Positions 16,612-23,615 of a stretch of 38,361 nt of DNA are shown one piece after another (the first letter of the stretch is position 1; the number at the start of each line of letters is the position of its first letter). This stretch comes from CAKSQF01 sp964569225 (lineage in GTDB: Bacteria; Bacillota; Clostridia; Oscillospirales; CAG-272), in assembly GCA_964569225.1 (NCBI GenBank), contig CAZMTU010000007.1, positions 1-38,361 on the forward strand. Reading direction: 5' to 3'. The notes beneath the pieces are model-generated. The model was not told the DNA's origin, searched no databases, and saw nothing but the letters and a program-made list of their open reading frames with translations. Position numbers and translations under genes: made by a program.

Positions 16612-16657
16612 ATAAAAAAGGACTGCCGCAGCTTATATTGCGGCAGTCCTTTTTTAT
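16612..16657. terminator. Intrinsic terminator after the antiporter gene
   Basis: A 19-bp stem (16612-16630 with 16639-16657) with GC core GGACTGCCGCA/TGCGGCAGTCC and A-tract/T-tract flanks, ending TCCTTTTTT on the plus strand. It works in either direction by its symmetry. Confidence 0.95.
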
Positions 16658-16771
16658 CGAGAAAGTCCAGAACAAATTGCGCTATTCGTAAAAATGCCCA
16701 AATTCGTTTGTCCGCTTTTTCTCTTGCCTAAAAAGGTCCAAAAGAAAAAGCTCACAAAAGACAGACAACTT

Positions 16772-16882
16772 CGCCCTCTGCGGAGGGCGGCTTAGGGCTT
16801 CGCCCTAAGAACCCACGACCTTTTGAGAAAAGGTCGATCAAAGCTTTTGTGCAGGTTGTCAAACAATTATCGTTTCTCGACA
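16772..16882. repeat. Dispersed structured intergenic element, copy B
   Basis: Three adjacent hairpins: CGCCCTC/GAGGGCG (16772-16789), TTAGGGC/GCCCTAA (16792-16808) and CGACCTTTT/AAAAGGTCG (16816-16836). A tail to 16882 is shared with bases 1-82. The region 16658-16771 before it shows no gene. The element lies between the ends of two convergent genes. Function unknown; candidates are a 3'-UTR RNA structure or a REP-like family. Confidence 0.8.
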
Positions 16883-16887
16883 GACTA

Positions 16888-16923
16888 ACAGACTGCTGCA
16901 ATATAAGGGCTGCGGCAGTCTGT
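16888..16923. terminator. Hairpin downstream of the GNAT gene
   Basis: ACAGACTGCTGCA (16888-16900) and TGCGGCAGTCTGT (16911-16923) form a 13-bp stem with one mismatch, 23 bases past the GNAT stop codon. The U-tract is weak on both strands. Its core CTGCGGCAGTC resembles the terminator at 16612, as though one were derived from the other. Confidence 0.55.
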
Positions 16924-16946
16924 TTTATGGACTCAAACGTAACTAT

Positions 16947-17369
16947 TCACGTCCACAGTTCAGTAATACACATCGGGCTTTCATCAGTCATCTTTTTAAA
17001 TCCGCAGGTTTCATAAAAGCCCGTTTTGTCATGGTAAGCGATCAACACAATACGCAAATAATCCTTATAGGTATTTTTTATTTTATCAATTAGCTTCCTG
17101 CCTATTCCAATATGCTGATAATCCGGATCAACAAGCAGGTAATGAACATACGCCGTCATAACGCTATCATCCATAGCGCAAATCAGTCCCACAAGCTTGC
17201 TGCCATCCCATGCCGAATATACGGTTTGAAAATGCTTCATTGCAATAACCAGTTTATCCGGATAATGACCTGATGACCACTCTACCGATAAAAAAAGCGC
17301 CTGCAAATCGCCCGAATTAAAATCACGGGTATCCTTATATGTAATCTCCATACCGCGCTCTGCCGCCAT
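16947..17369 (-). CDS. GNAT-family N-acetyltransferase
   Basis: The 140-aa product has the usual GNAT size and core: an acceptor-side N-terminal half, then VHYLLVDPDYQHIGIGRKLID, where QHIGIG is the acetyl-CoA pyrophosphate loop (motif A), and a C-terminal FYETCGFKKM motif. It should acetylate a small amine or a protein; the substrate is unknown. The start may be ATG 17369 or ATG 17351; neither has a strong ribosome site. It follows the Lrp-type regulator by 26 bases in the same direction, so the two are probably co-transcribed from the promoter at 17985. Confidence 0.85.
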   Translation of the reverse strand: MAAERGMEITYKDTRDFNSGDLQALFLSVEWSSGHYPDKLVIAMKHFQTVYSAWDGSKLVGLICAMDDSVMTAYVHYLLVDPDYQHIGIGRKLIDKIKNTYKDYLRIVLIAYHDKTGFYETCGFKKMTDESPMCITELWT

Positions 17370-17395
17370 ATTTCCAAAGACCGATCAAACGCCTT

Positions 17396-17845
17396 TTACT
17401 TTGTCGGCACAATGGTATGCTCATTTTTCACCTTTTTCAGAATCAGATGCGTTTTGGTATTGGAAACCCCGTCATAGGAACGAATCTTCCGATAGATCTC
17501 CTCCAGCCCGTCGGTCGAATCGGTCACCAAATGCAGAATGTAATCATAATCGCCGGTCACGCAGTAGCAGGAAATGACATTGGGCAGCTCCATCACCATC
17601 CCCACAAAGCTTTCCGCGTAATGAGGATGCTCCAGCGCCACCTCCATAATAGCGGAAACATCATTCCCGATCTTTTTCTGATCAAGAATGACCGTATATT
17701 GACGGATGATGCCCGACTGCTCCATTCGCTTAATCCGCTCGGTAACAGCCGAAACCGACAATTTAATTGAATCTCCGATAGCGGACGCCTTCGCGCGGGC
17801 ATTCTCCTTCAGATATTGCAAAATTTTCAGATCAATGCTATCCAT
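17396..17845 (-). CDS. Lrp/AsnC-family transcriptional regulator
   Basis: The 149-aa product has the full Lrp/AsnC plan: an N-terminal winged helix (MDSIDLKILQYLKENARAK; the recognition helix includes SVSAVTERIKRMEQSGII) and a C-terminal RAM ligand-binding beta-alpha-beta domain with CYCVTGDYDYILHL, the effector-pocket region. Such proteins respond to amino acids or related metabolites and often autoregulate. GGAGG is 6 bases before the ATG. It heads a two-gene unit with the GNAT gene. The target is not known; the divergently arranged partner expected for many AsnC proteins is absent, since the upstream MATE gene reads in the same direction. Confidence 0.92.
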   Translation of the reverse strand: MDSIDLKILQYLKENARAKASAIGDSIKLSVSAVTERIKRMEQSGIIRQYTVILDQKKIGNDVSAIMEVALEHPHYAESFVGMVMELPNVISCYCVTGDYDYILHLVTDSTDGLEEIYRKIRSYDGVSNTKTHLILKKVKNEHTIVPTK

Positions 17846-17984
17846 AGTGTTCCTCCGAAAGAACTCTTGCTGTTTTCTCCCCGGCGGTCAACCAACTAAA
17901 AATGTAATGCGCTCTCAGTCAAAATTTACCAGCTTATAACTAAAAAGCGACAGAAATCGACCTGCATTTCAGGGAGATATGAGC

Positions 17985-18013
17985 ATTATAGCATAATTTT
18001 TTTCGTTTTTCAA
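17985..18013 (-). promoter_or_regulatory. Sigma-A promoter of the Lrp-GNAT unit
   Basis: Minus-strand TTGAAA (18008-18013), 17-base spacer and TATAAT (17985-17990). The leader is about 130 bases, AT-rich, with room for autoregulatory binding sites. Confidence 0.8.
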
Positions 18014-18073
18014 TAGGATTTTCAAAAAAATTCAAGAATCGACCGATTTGTTATGTAATGAAAGAAACCGCCA

Positions 18074-19414
18074 TTAGTGAAGCGCGCACTGACGTTTCCA
18101 TGCTCCGCTGCGGTAGCGGGTCCCAAAACAGATCAGGCGCACGCACCAATCCACAATCATCGCAATCCAAACGCCAACCGCTCCCCATTTCAGATTGACG
18201 CAAAGCAGAAACGACAGAGTGATCCGGAAAAGGAACATGGAAGCCACTGAAGCGGTCATGGTAAATCTGACGTCATTGGCAGCCCGCAGCGCATTGGGAA
18301 AAGTAAAGGACAGAGGCCAGATAAAAATGCCCACCCCACTGTGAATTACAACAAGCAGCGTGGTCAGCGAGGCGGTCTCGCTGCTCAGATGGAAACAGGG
18401 AATTACGATCGGCAGAGAAAGAATCAGCAGTCCGTTAATAGCCGCGTGAATAAAATAAGTAATTTTCATCAGCTTCTTTACATAATAACGAAGCTGCGCT
18501 TCATCCCCCGCGCCTACGCATTGTCCGATCACAGTGATCATTGCAAGCCCCATGGCGTTTCCGGCAATACAGCCTATTCCCTGAAGGGTATTCGCCACCG
18601 AGTTGGCGGCAATCTGCGTAGTTCCGAAGCGGGAAATCATGCTGACCACTACAATCCTGCCTAAACTGAAAAGGCTGTTTTCAATGCCGCTGGGAATGCC
18701 TATGTACAGAATTCGCTTCATCAGTCTGAAATTGGGCTTAAAACGTCCGGGGAGCAGATGGATGACATAGCGCTGCCTTGTCAGCAGGCAGAGCAGAAAA
18801 ATCATAGCCGCGCAGCGGGAAACCGTTGTAGACCATGCCGCGCCGGCAACCCCCATTTTCAAACCGTAAATCAGCAGCGCATTTCCGGCAACATTCAACA
18901 GATTGGAGAAAAGAGAACTATACATTGCCACCTTGGAATTACCCATGGCGCGGAAAAGCGCGGCGCAGCAATTGTAAATGGCAATAAACGGATAAGAAAT
19001 CGCCGTAATATTGAAATAGATCACGCAGGCTTCCATCACATCGGCTTCGATCTTTCCGAAAAAGAGCCGGATAATCGACTGATGCAGCGCCAGACAAAAG
19101 CCCGCCAATCCTACTGAAATAACCAATGTAACCGCTAAAAGCTGCGCGGCGCTGGCACATGCCCGATTTTCCTTTTTAGCCCCTAAAAATTGAGAAGCCA
19201 CTACCGCGCCTCCCGTTCCCAGCGCGGCAAACAGATTAATAATCAGCGCGTTGATCATATCCACCAACGAAACGCCGGATACGCATGCCTCTCCCAATGA
19301 AGAAATCATGAGCGTATCCACTACCCCCACCGAAAGCGCTAAGGTCTGTTCCACGATCAGCGGCCAGATCAGCTTTTTCAGCGCGTGATTATCAAACAGC
19401 TTCGCTGTTTCCAT
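18074..19414 (-). CDS. MATE-family multidrug/metabolite exporter
   Basis: The 446-aa product is of standard MATE size with about 12 membrane segments in two homologous halves. It starts with LIWPLIVEQTLALSVGVVDTLMISSLGE, the family signature in TM1 (MATE proteins of the Clostridia type carry a similar WPLI..Q motif). QFLGAKKENRA and GQCVGAGDEAQL are the matching loops after TM2 and TM8. It should extrude cationic drugs or metabolites in exchange for Na+ or H+. AAAGGAAG lies about 11 bases before the ATG. No terminator is seen between it and the downstream Lrp gene, but that gene has its own promoter. Confidence 0.92.
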   Translation of the reverse strand: METAKLFDNHALKKLIWPLIVEQTLALSVGVVDTLMISSLGEACVSGVSLVDMINALIINLFAALGTGGAVVASQFLGAKKENRACASAAQLLAVTLVISVGLAGFCLALHQSIIRLFFGKIEADVMEACVIYFNITAISYPFIAIYNCCAALFRAMGNSKVAMYSSLFSNLLNVAGNALLIYGLKMGVAGAAWSTTVSRCAAMIFLLCLLTRQRYVIHLLPGRFKPNFRLMKRILYIGIPSGIENSLFSLGRIVVVSMISRFGTTQIAANSVANTLQGIGCIAGNAMGLAMITVIGQCVGAGDEAQLRYYVKKLMKITYFIHAAINGLLILSLPIVIPCFHLSSETASLTTLLVVIHSGVGIFIWPLSFTFPNALRAANDVRFTMTASVASMFLFRITLSFLLCVNLKWGAVGVWIAMIVDWCVRLICFGTRYRSGAWKRQCALH

Positions 19415-19496
19415 GATTCCAAACTTCCTTTCAACGATTATTAGAATGCGAATAGATTAAGCGCGGCATAAAAGAACAAGCCGCGCCGCCAGCAAG

Positions 19497-20242
19497 GCTT
19501 TTTCGCTAATTTCAAATCTATAAGTATACCGTCATAACGCCGCCATTCATATTGATTGCAAAATGAATCGCGTTAAAAAACTTTTCCCGGTCTGTTTTAT
19601 TTATAGTCATATGATCCGGATGCGACCTTGGCAACGCCGTATATGATCAGCCGCAGGCTCTTTTGTCATACGGACTCATTCATATTTCGTATCGATAAAA
19701 CCATAACAATTGGCTATTTCAGCCTTTTGGCGTCGTTCGACCAATATTCTTCAGGGGAATCAGGCGAGCGAATATATTGACCGTAAAGCTTCTGTATTTC
19801 TTCAGTCAATGCTTTCGTTCTTTGTCCGCCCCGCAGGATCGGGAAATCGGGCAAACGCTCCGCCGTTCTTCAATAATTCATATCCCCTTTTATACCCGTA
19901 CGCCTCCGGTATCCAGTGAAACGCGGCGGCCGCATAGATAAGATCAACCATTTTGTCTTGACATAAAAAACTGCAAAGTCAAATTGTACAATGAAAAATT
20001 CGTATATGACCGAAGCCGCCCGCTCCGTCAGATGTTCTCCGAGCTGAATACCAATAAACCGGCACTGTGTATCAAGCGTTGGCTTGTCCCTTCCCTGTTC
20101 CCATGCCAATTTCAAGCACATGGCTGTCAGGGATAATTGGTTTATAACTAAATAGCCCGTCATATATTTTTTCCATATATACCGGACAGCTATTCTCATA
20201 ATCTATCGCGGAATAATCAAATGTTCTTTCAAAAATTCCCAT
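19497..20242 (-). pseudogene. Decayed class I SAM-dependent methyltransferase gene
   Basis: Reading the minus strand in successive frames gives a nearly complete methyltransferase in order. ATG 20242 starts MGIFERTFDYSAIDYENSCP, then SHVLEIGMGTGKGQA (SAM-binding motif I), a stop and a shift, FIGIQLGEHLTERAASV, a shift, VDLIYAAAAFHWIPEAYGY then ELLKNGGAFARF (motifs for the post-I region), another stop and shift, EEIQKLYGQYIRSPD, a stop, YGFIDTKYE, and finally HPDHMTINKTDREKFF with FAINMNGGVMTVYL. At least three frameshifts and several stops make it non-functional, while total length (about 246 codons) matches intact members. The 948 bases between the MATE and DUF2809 genes are otherwise empty. 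The domain assignment rests on motif recognition by eye. Confidence 0.85.
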
Positions 20243-20362
20243 TTTACAACGCTTTTATCAACATATCTTCAATTACTATATTCTATACATCCGATTCTGC
20301 GTCTACAATAGATCGACCATCTCGTATCCTGACCGTTTTAAAGACAGCAGGCTGCGGGGCGG

Positions 20363-20746
20363 TCAACACGCCCAATTTCTGAAAAGGCGGTCCAGCCCCC
20401 AAGCGGCAAGACAGCCTGTTCCGTAAGCGGCTAAATCTCCCCAATCAAAGGTGGACCCCATTGTCAGATGCGCCGCCCTCTCGCCTTCAAGCCCCAACCG
20501 TTCAATCAGATGAAAATACTGCGAAAGTTCCACACAAATAGAAAATCCAAATACGCCCGCCGCCAGCCATTCCGGACTGGGTTTTAGCGGAAATATCACT
20601 CTGAAGGCGGCATAAATGAGCATGACAACCAAAAAATCCCCCACCGTAAAACGGAAAAAACCGGTAGTTCGTGCAATCAGCCCTTCAATTAAGAAAATCA
20701 GCAAGGCAGCAGCTCCATACCAGAGCCGCATTGTTCTTGTACGCAT
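20363..20746 (-). CDS. DUF2809 family membrane protein (VanZ-like)
   Basis: The 127-aa product has four hydrophobic segments and ends its conserved part with ICVELSQYFHLIERLG and MGSTFDWGDLAAYGTG, the hallmark motifs of DUF2809, a small membrane family related to VanZ-like proteins. No biochemical role is established for the family. ATG 20746 is preferred over an in-frame ATG 33 bases upstream because AAAGGAAG sits 7 bases before it. It follows the sugar kinase gene by 79 bases without an obvious promoter, so it may be the second gene of that transcript. Confidence 0.85.
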   Translation of the reverse strand: MRTRTMRLWYGAAALLIFLIEGLIARTTGFFRFTVGDFLVVMLIYAAFRVIFPLKPSPEWLAAGVFGFSICVELSQYFHLIERLGLEGERAAHLTMGSTFDWGDLAAYGTGCLAAWGLDRLFRNWAC

Positions 20747-20825
20747 GAAATACTTCCTTTCCGCGCTATTAAACCGCAAGCCGCTGTCCTAAAATCGGAT
20801 TTAATCATCCTCCGCCGTTTTCCGA

Positions 20826-21701
20826 TCAGCCGAAGCGCTCCAGCGGGATTGCTTCGGCATGCGCTACAACCCATGCGGCACGGTGATTGGCTTTACGCAG
20901 CGCTTCCTCAATAGAATCTCCGTTTAAATAACTGCACAACCATGCGGCGCCAAAGCTATCCCCCGCCCCTACGGTAGACACCGGCTTCACCGGCTCTGCC
21001 GGCGCAAAAAAAGAATTTCCGTCCGCTGTAAACGCCTTCGCTCCCGCCGCCCCGACAGTCAGCAGAACAATGCTCAGATCGGGACACAGGCATAACAACC
21101 GTTGGGCGGTTTCAGACGCCTCCTCTTCCGGCAAACGCGCCGCCGTCTGCAAAAGCGGAGCTTCCTCATCGCTGAATTTTAAAATAGTGGCATATTTCAG
21201 ACAATTTTCTACTGATTGGCGGTCGTAATTTGCGGGACGCAAATTCAGATCGCAAAATATCGACTTAAAATGGCAGGCTGTCAACAATCGCTCCAATGCG
21301 GTACGGCTGACTCCGCGCTGTGCCAGCGTTCCAAAATAAAACGCGTCAAACTGATCGGCTTGAAGCGCAGCCAATTCCGCGTCGGACAGCGTGATCCGGT
21401 CATATGCCGCGTCGGTCAGTACCCGGTAGGAGGGTATGCTAAAGCGGTCCAGCGTTACTTCGCAGCGGCCGGTAGGCCATTCATTGCGCTGTACATATGT
21501 ACAGTCAATCGACCAGCCGTTCAGCAAATCCAACGCTTGCTCTCCCAGCCGATCCTTTCCCACCGCGGAGAGCAGGGATACATCCGCGCCAAGTCCCGCG
21601 GCATGGGCGGCAAAATTCAAGGGTGCGCCGCCGATACACGCACGGTCAGAGTAAACATCCCAAATAATCTCACCAAATATCAACAATTTAGACCGATCCA
21701 T
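20826..21701 (-). CDS. PfkB-family carbohydrate kinase (fructokinase-like)
   Basis: The 291-aa product is a ribokinase-fold sugar kinase. It opens with LLIFGEIIWDVYSDRACIGGAPLNFA, the first PfkB signature with the Gly-Gly substrate lid, and carries the second signature TVGAGDSFGAAW with catalytic Asp248 and the anion hole GAGD. Closest in feel to bacterial fructokinases, it probably phosphorylates fructose or a related ketose with ATP in the cytoplasm. ATG 21701 has GGAGG 5 bases upstream; earlier in-frame ATGs lack it. A promoter is clear at 21771-21799, and its start region shares 16 bases with the WYL operon promoter, which hints at common control. Confidence 0.88.
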   Translation of the reverse strand: MDRSKLLIFGEIIWDVYSDRACIGGAPLNFAAHAAGLGADVSLLSAVGKDRLGEQALDLLNGWSIDCTYVQRNEWPTGRCEVTLDRFSIPSYRVLTDAAYDRITLSDAELAALQADQFDAFYFGTLAQRGVSRTALERLLTACHFKSIFCDLNLRPANYDRQSVENCLKYATILKFSDEEAPLLQTAARLPEEEASETAQRLLCLCPDLSIVLLTVGAAGAKAFTADGNSFFAPAEPVKPVSTVGAGDSFGAAWLCSYLNGDSIEEALRKANHRAAWVVAHAEAIPLERFG

Positions 21702-21770
21702 ATATTCCTCCATCGCCGCTTTAACGTGCGTCATACAACCATTTGACAATCGCAGCCACTTTATGCGACT

Positions 21771-21799
21771 ATTATAGCACAATTTAATTAATTTGACAA
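21771..21799 (-). promoter_or_regulatory. Sigma-A promoter of the sugar kinase gene
   Basis: Minus-strand TTGTCA (21794-21799), 17-base spacer and TATAAT (21771-21776). The bases directly after the -10, AGTCGCATAAAGT, are identical to those after the -10 of the WYL operon promoter. Confidence 0.85.
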
Positions 21800-21932
21800 T
21801 TCATACTGTAAAATCAGGAAAAATTTTTGTTTTGTATTTTCAAAAATATTTGCCGAACACCAGTTTTTTATAATCGAAGCCCTAAATCACTCAAGCGAAA
21901 CACCGCTTCAGAAAGTGCGTTTTGAAAAATCA

Positions 21933-21958
21933 AGGGACTTTTCGAAAGAAAAGTCCCT
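21933..21958 (-). terminator. Intrinsic terminator of the surface-protein gene
   Basis: AGGGACTTTTC-gaaa-GAAAAGTCCCT is a perfect 11-bp stem with a tetraloop (21933-21958), followed on the minus strand by TGATTTTTC. It lies 51 bases beyond the stop codon at 22010; a smaller GAGGC/GCCTC stem (about 21979-21991) sits between. Confidence 0.75.
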
Positions 21959-22009
21959 AAATCTATAGGCAATGTCATTTGCGAGGCTTCGCCTCACGCT
22001 CTGCCGCAT

Positions 22010-23242
22010 TTAATTGATGCGTCTGCGCTTAACAACCGCGATCACCGCAAGACTGATGAGCGCTAATCCGGCAAATATCAGCATTCCATCGCCGGTTTTG
22101 GGCGGCTGCTCAGGCTGAATAGTTCCGCCAGTCTCTCCGCCGGTTTCTCCGCCGGTCTCTCCGCCGGTCTCTCCGCCAGTCTCTCCGCCAGTCTCTCCGC
22201 CAGTCGTTTTTTCTTCATAAACAATCCCTTCGCGGGTATTCAGATCTCCCACCAACAGATTGTCGGCATTTACAGAAGCGCCGACCACACTGCCGGTATT
22301 GGCGCAATCATAGAAAAGATCACGGGCATTCTCAACGGTTTGATCATTAAAGCGCGCCACAAACGCGGCCGCCCATCCGCCTACCATAACGCCTTCATTC
22401 TTCCACATCAGTCCGCTCAGATCGCTTACATCCGCTGCTGCCTTTACTGAAGCGGCGGAAGTACAGCTTTTAAACGTAATAGGCGATTCAGAAGCGTGCC
22501 TGCCTACCAAAGCAGCCACATCGTATTTGATATTGGCAGTGGAATCAATAGAACTGTCAGCATCAACCGAACAGTTTTCAAAAGTCACCGCGCCGGTGCT
22601 GCTGCCAGCCAAAAGGCCGGCAAAGCCCAGATATTTTTGATTCACGCAGGCATTGGCTGGCACAGGCAGATCTACATTGCGGAGCGATACGCCGCTCATG
22701 CTGCCGCCCTCCATCCAGCCGACAACCGCGGACAGATAAAGCTGATAGTTTTTATTAAAGTTACAGGTAACATTCAGCGAACTGTCCTTCAGCGTAAAGT
22801 TTTTCAGTGTAGCGTTTTCGGTTTTCACAAATAACAGCGCGACTGCGGCATCTGCGGCGCAATTGCCGTCTGAAGCATCTTTAGACGCCAGCACATAGCT
22901 TCCGGTCTGAGTGGCGTCGGGCATGTTCCCGCTTCCGTCGTTGGCCATGACAAATGTCCAATTGAGGTTTTGAATAGTATGACCCGCGCCGTCAAAGGTT
23001 CCGCTGTAACGGTAAATCGGCGACCAATTCGACACATCGGTACAGGCAGAAAGGTCAATATCCGCCGTCAGTGTAATATCGGTATCCGCCGGCAGCTCGC
23101 CGCTATTGATCTTTGAGATCACATTGCGCAGATCATCGGCACTGCCTACCGTTTCGCCCTCCGCCGCAAAGCCCGTCAGCGCCATAGGCGCGAGGCAAAA
23201 GACCATCGCGGCAATCAGCAGACTTGAAAGTATTTTTTTCAT
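22010..23242 (-). CDS. Sortase-anchored surface protein with TGGE repeat stalk
   Basis: The 410-aa product has a Sec signal peptide (KKILSSLLIAAMVFCLAP, cleavage likely after GFAA), then a beta-rich region (about 30-340) with SGTFDGAGHTIQNLNW, typical of GLUG-type or beta-helix surface repeats. A low-complexity stalk of six GGET units follows, then a wall-sorting tail: PPKTGD, a hydrophobic segment (MLIFAGLALISLAVIAVV) and KRRR. The sorting motif has Pro where LPxTG has Leu, so it may still be read by the local sortase. It probably displays an adhesive or structural domain on the cell wall. GGAGG precedes the ATG by 8 bases. Confidence 0.85.
   Translation of the reverse strand: MKKILSSLLIAAMVFCLAPMALTGFAAEGETVGSADDLRNVISKINSGELPADTDITLTADIDLSACTDVSNWSPIYRYSGTFDGAGHTIQNLNWTFVMANDGSGNMPDATQTGSYVLASKDASDGNCAADAAVALLFVKTENATLKNFTLKDSSLNVTCNFNKNYQLYLSAVVGWMEGGSMSGVSLRNVDLPVPANACVNQKYLGFAGLLAGSSTGAVTFENCSVDADSSIDSTANIKYDVAALVGRHASESPITFKSCTSAASVKAAADVSDLSGLMWKNEGVMVGGWAAAFVARFNDQTVENARDLFYDCANTGSVVGASVNADNLLVGDLNTREGIVYEEKTTGGETGGETGGETGGETGGETGGETGGTIQPEQPPKTGDGMLIFAGLALISLAVIAVVKRRRIN
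22124..22205 (-). repeat. 12-bp coding tandem repeat (TGGE stalk)
   Basis: About six and a half copies of a 12-base unit (gtctctccgcc-g/a on the plus strand) encode GGET repeats. Copies differ only at synonymous positions (ccggt versus ccagt, tttc versus tctc), so the protein repeat is exact while the DNA varies slightly. Copy number can change by slippage in frame. Confidence 0.9.
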
Positions 23243-23277
23243 TTTGATTCCTCCCGTTTTAGAATTTAATAGGTTCC

Positions 23278-23306
23278 ATTATATCCGCACAAACCGATGA
23301 TTTCCA
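23278..23306 (-). promoter_or_regulatory. Probable promoter of the surface-protein gene
   Basis: Minus-strand TATAAT (23278-23283) is 36 bases upstream of the ATG. The -35 position holds TGGAAA (23301-23306, 17-base spacer), a poor match, so it may need an activator. The rest of the divergent region 23307-23512 contains a T-rich stretch and no gene. Confidence 0.5.
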
Positions 23307-23512
23307 TGCAGACGGCGCTGTCGGGCGTTGCCGCCCTTCCCCGCTGTATTTGTATTGATACAAGGTAATATGTGCATTTTTGAACAGGAACGCCCATCCG
23401 TATGCTTTTTCGATTTATGCAAACTGACAATAGATTCATTTTCATTATACTATTTCATTCTTTTTTTTTCGTCTAATTTCTTCCTGAGTTCGTCCAATTT
23501 TTTACGATTCTA

Positions 23513-23540
23513 TTGACAAAGCCCCCAAGGTGTGTATAAT
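23513..23540 (+). promoter_or_regulatory. Sigma-A promoter of the AraC regulator gene
   Basis: TTGACA (23513-23518), 16-base spacer, TATAAT (23535-23540). Transcription would begin near 23547. A hairpin GCATTC/GAATGC (about 23564-23583) lies in the leader and can compete with a GGTGC/GCACC pairing of the same bases. Confidence 0.82.
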
Positions 23541-23615
23541 AATATCAAAAGGTGCGTTCCAAGCATTCGCTTTACAGAATGCACCCGATCCTTGAAAGGC
23601 ACGGTTATAACAAAT

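Noticed and set aside
16888..16923. tRNA-like or small RNA gene
   Set aside because: It is a single stem without cloverleaf arms or a promoter; it fits a 3'-end hairpin.
19870..20199. Intact 109-codon gene
   Set aside because: It is one of several frames of the decayed methyltransferase; the motifs continue in other frames on both sides.
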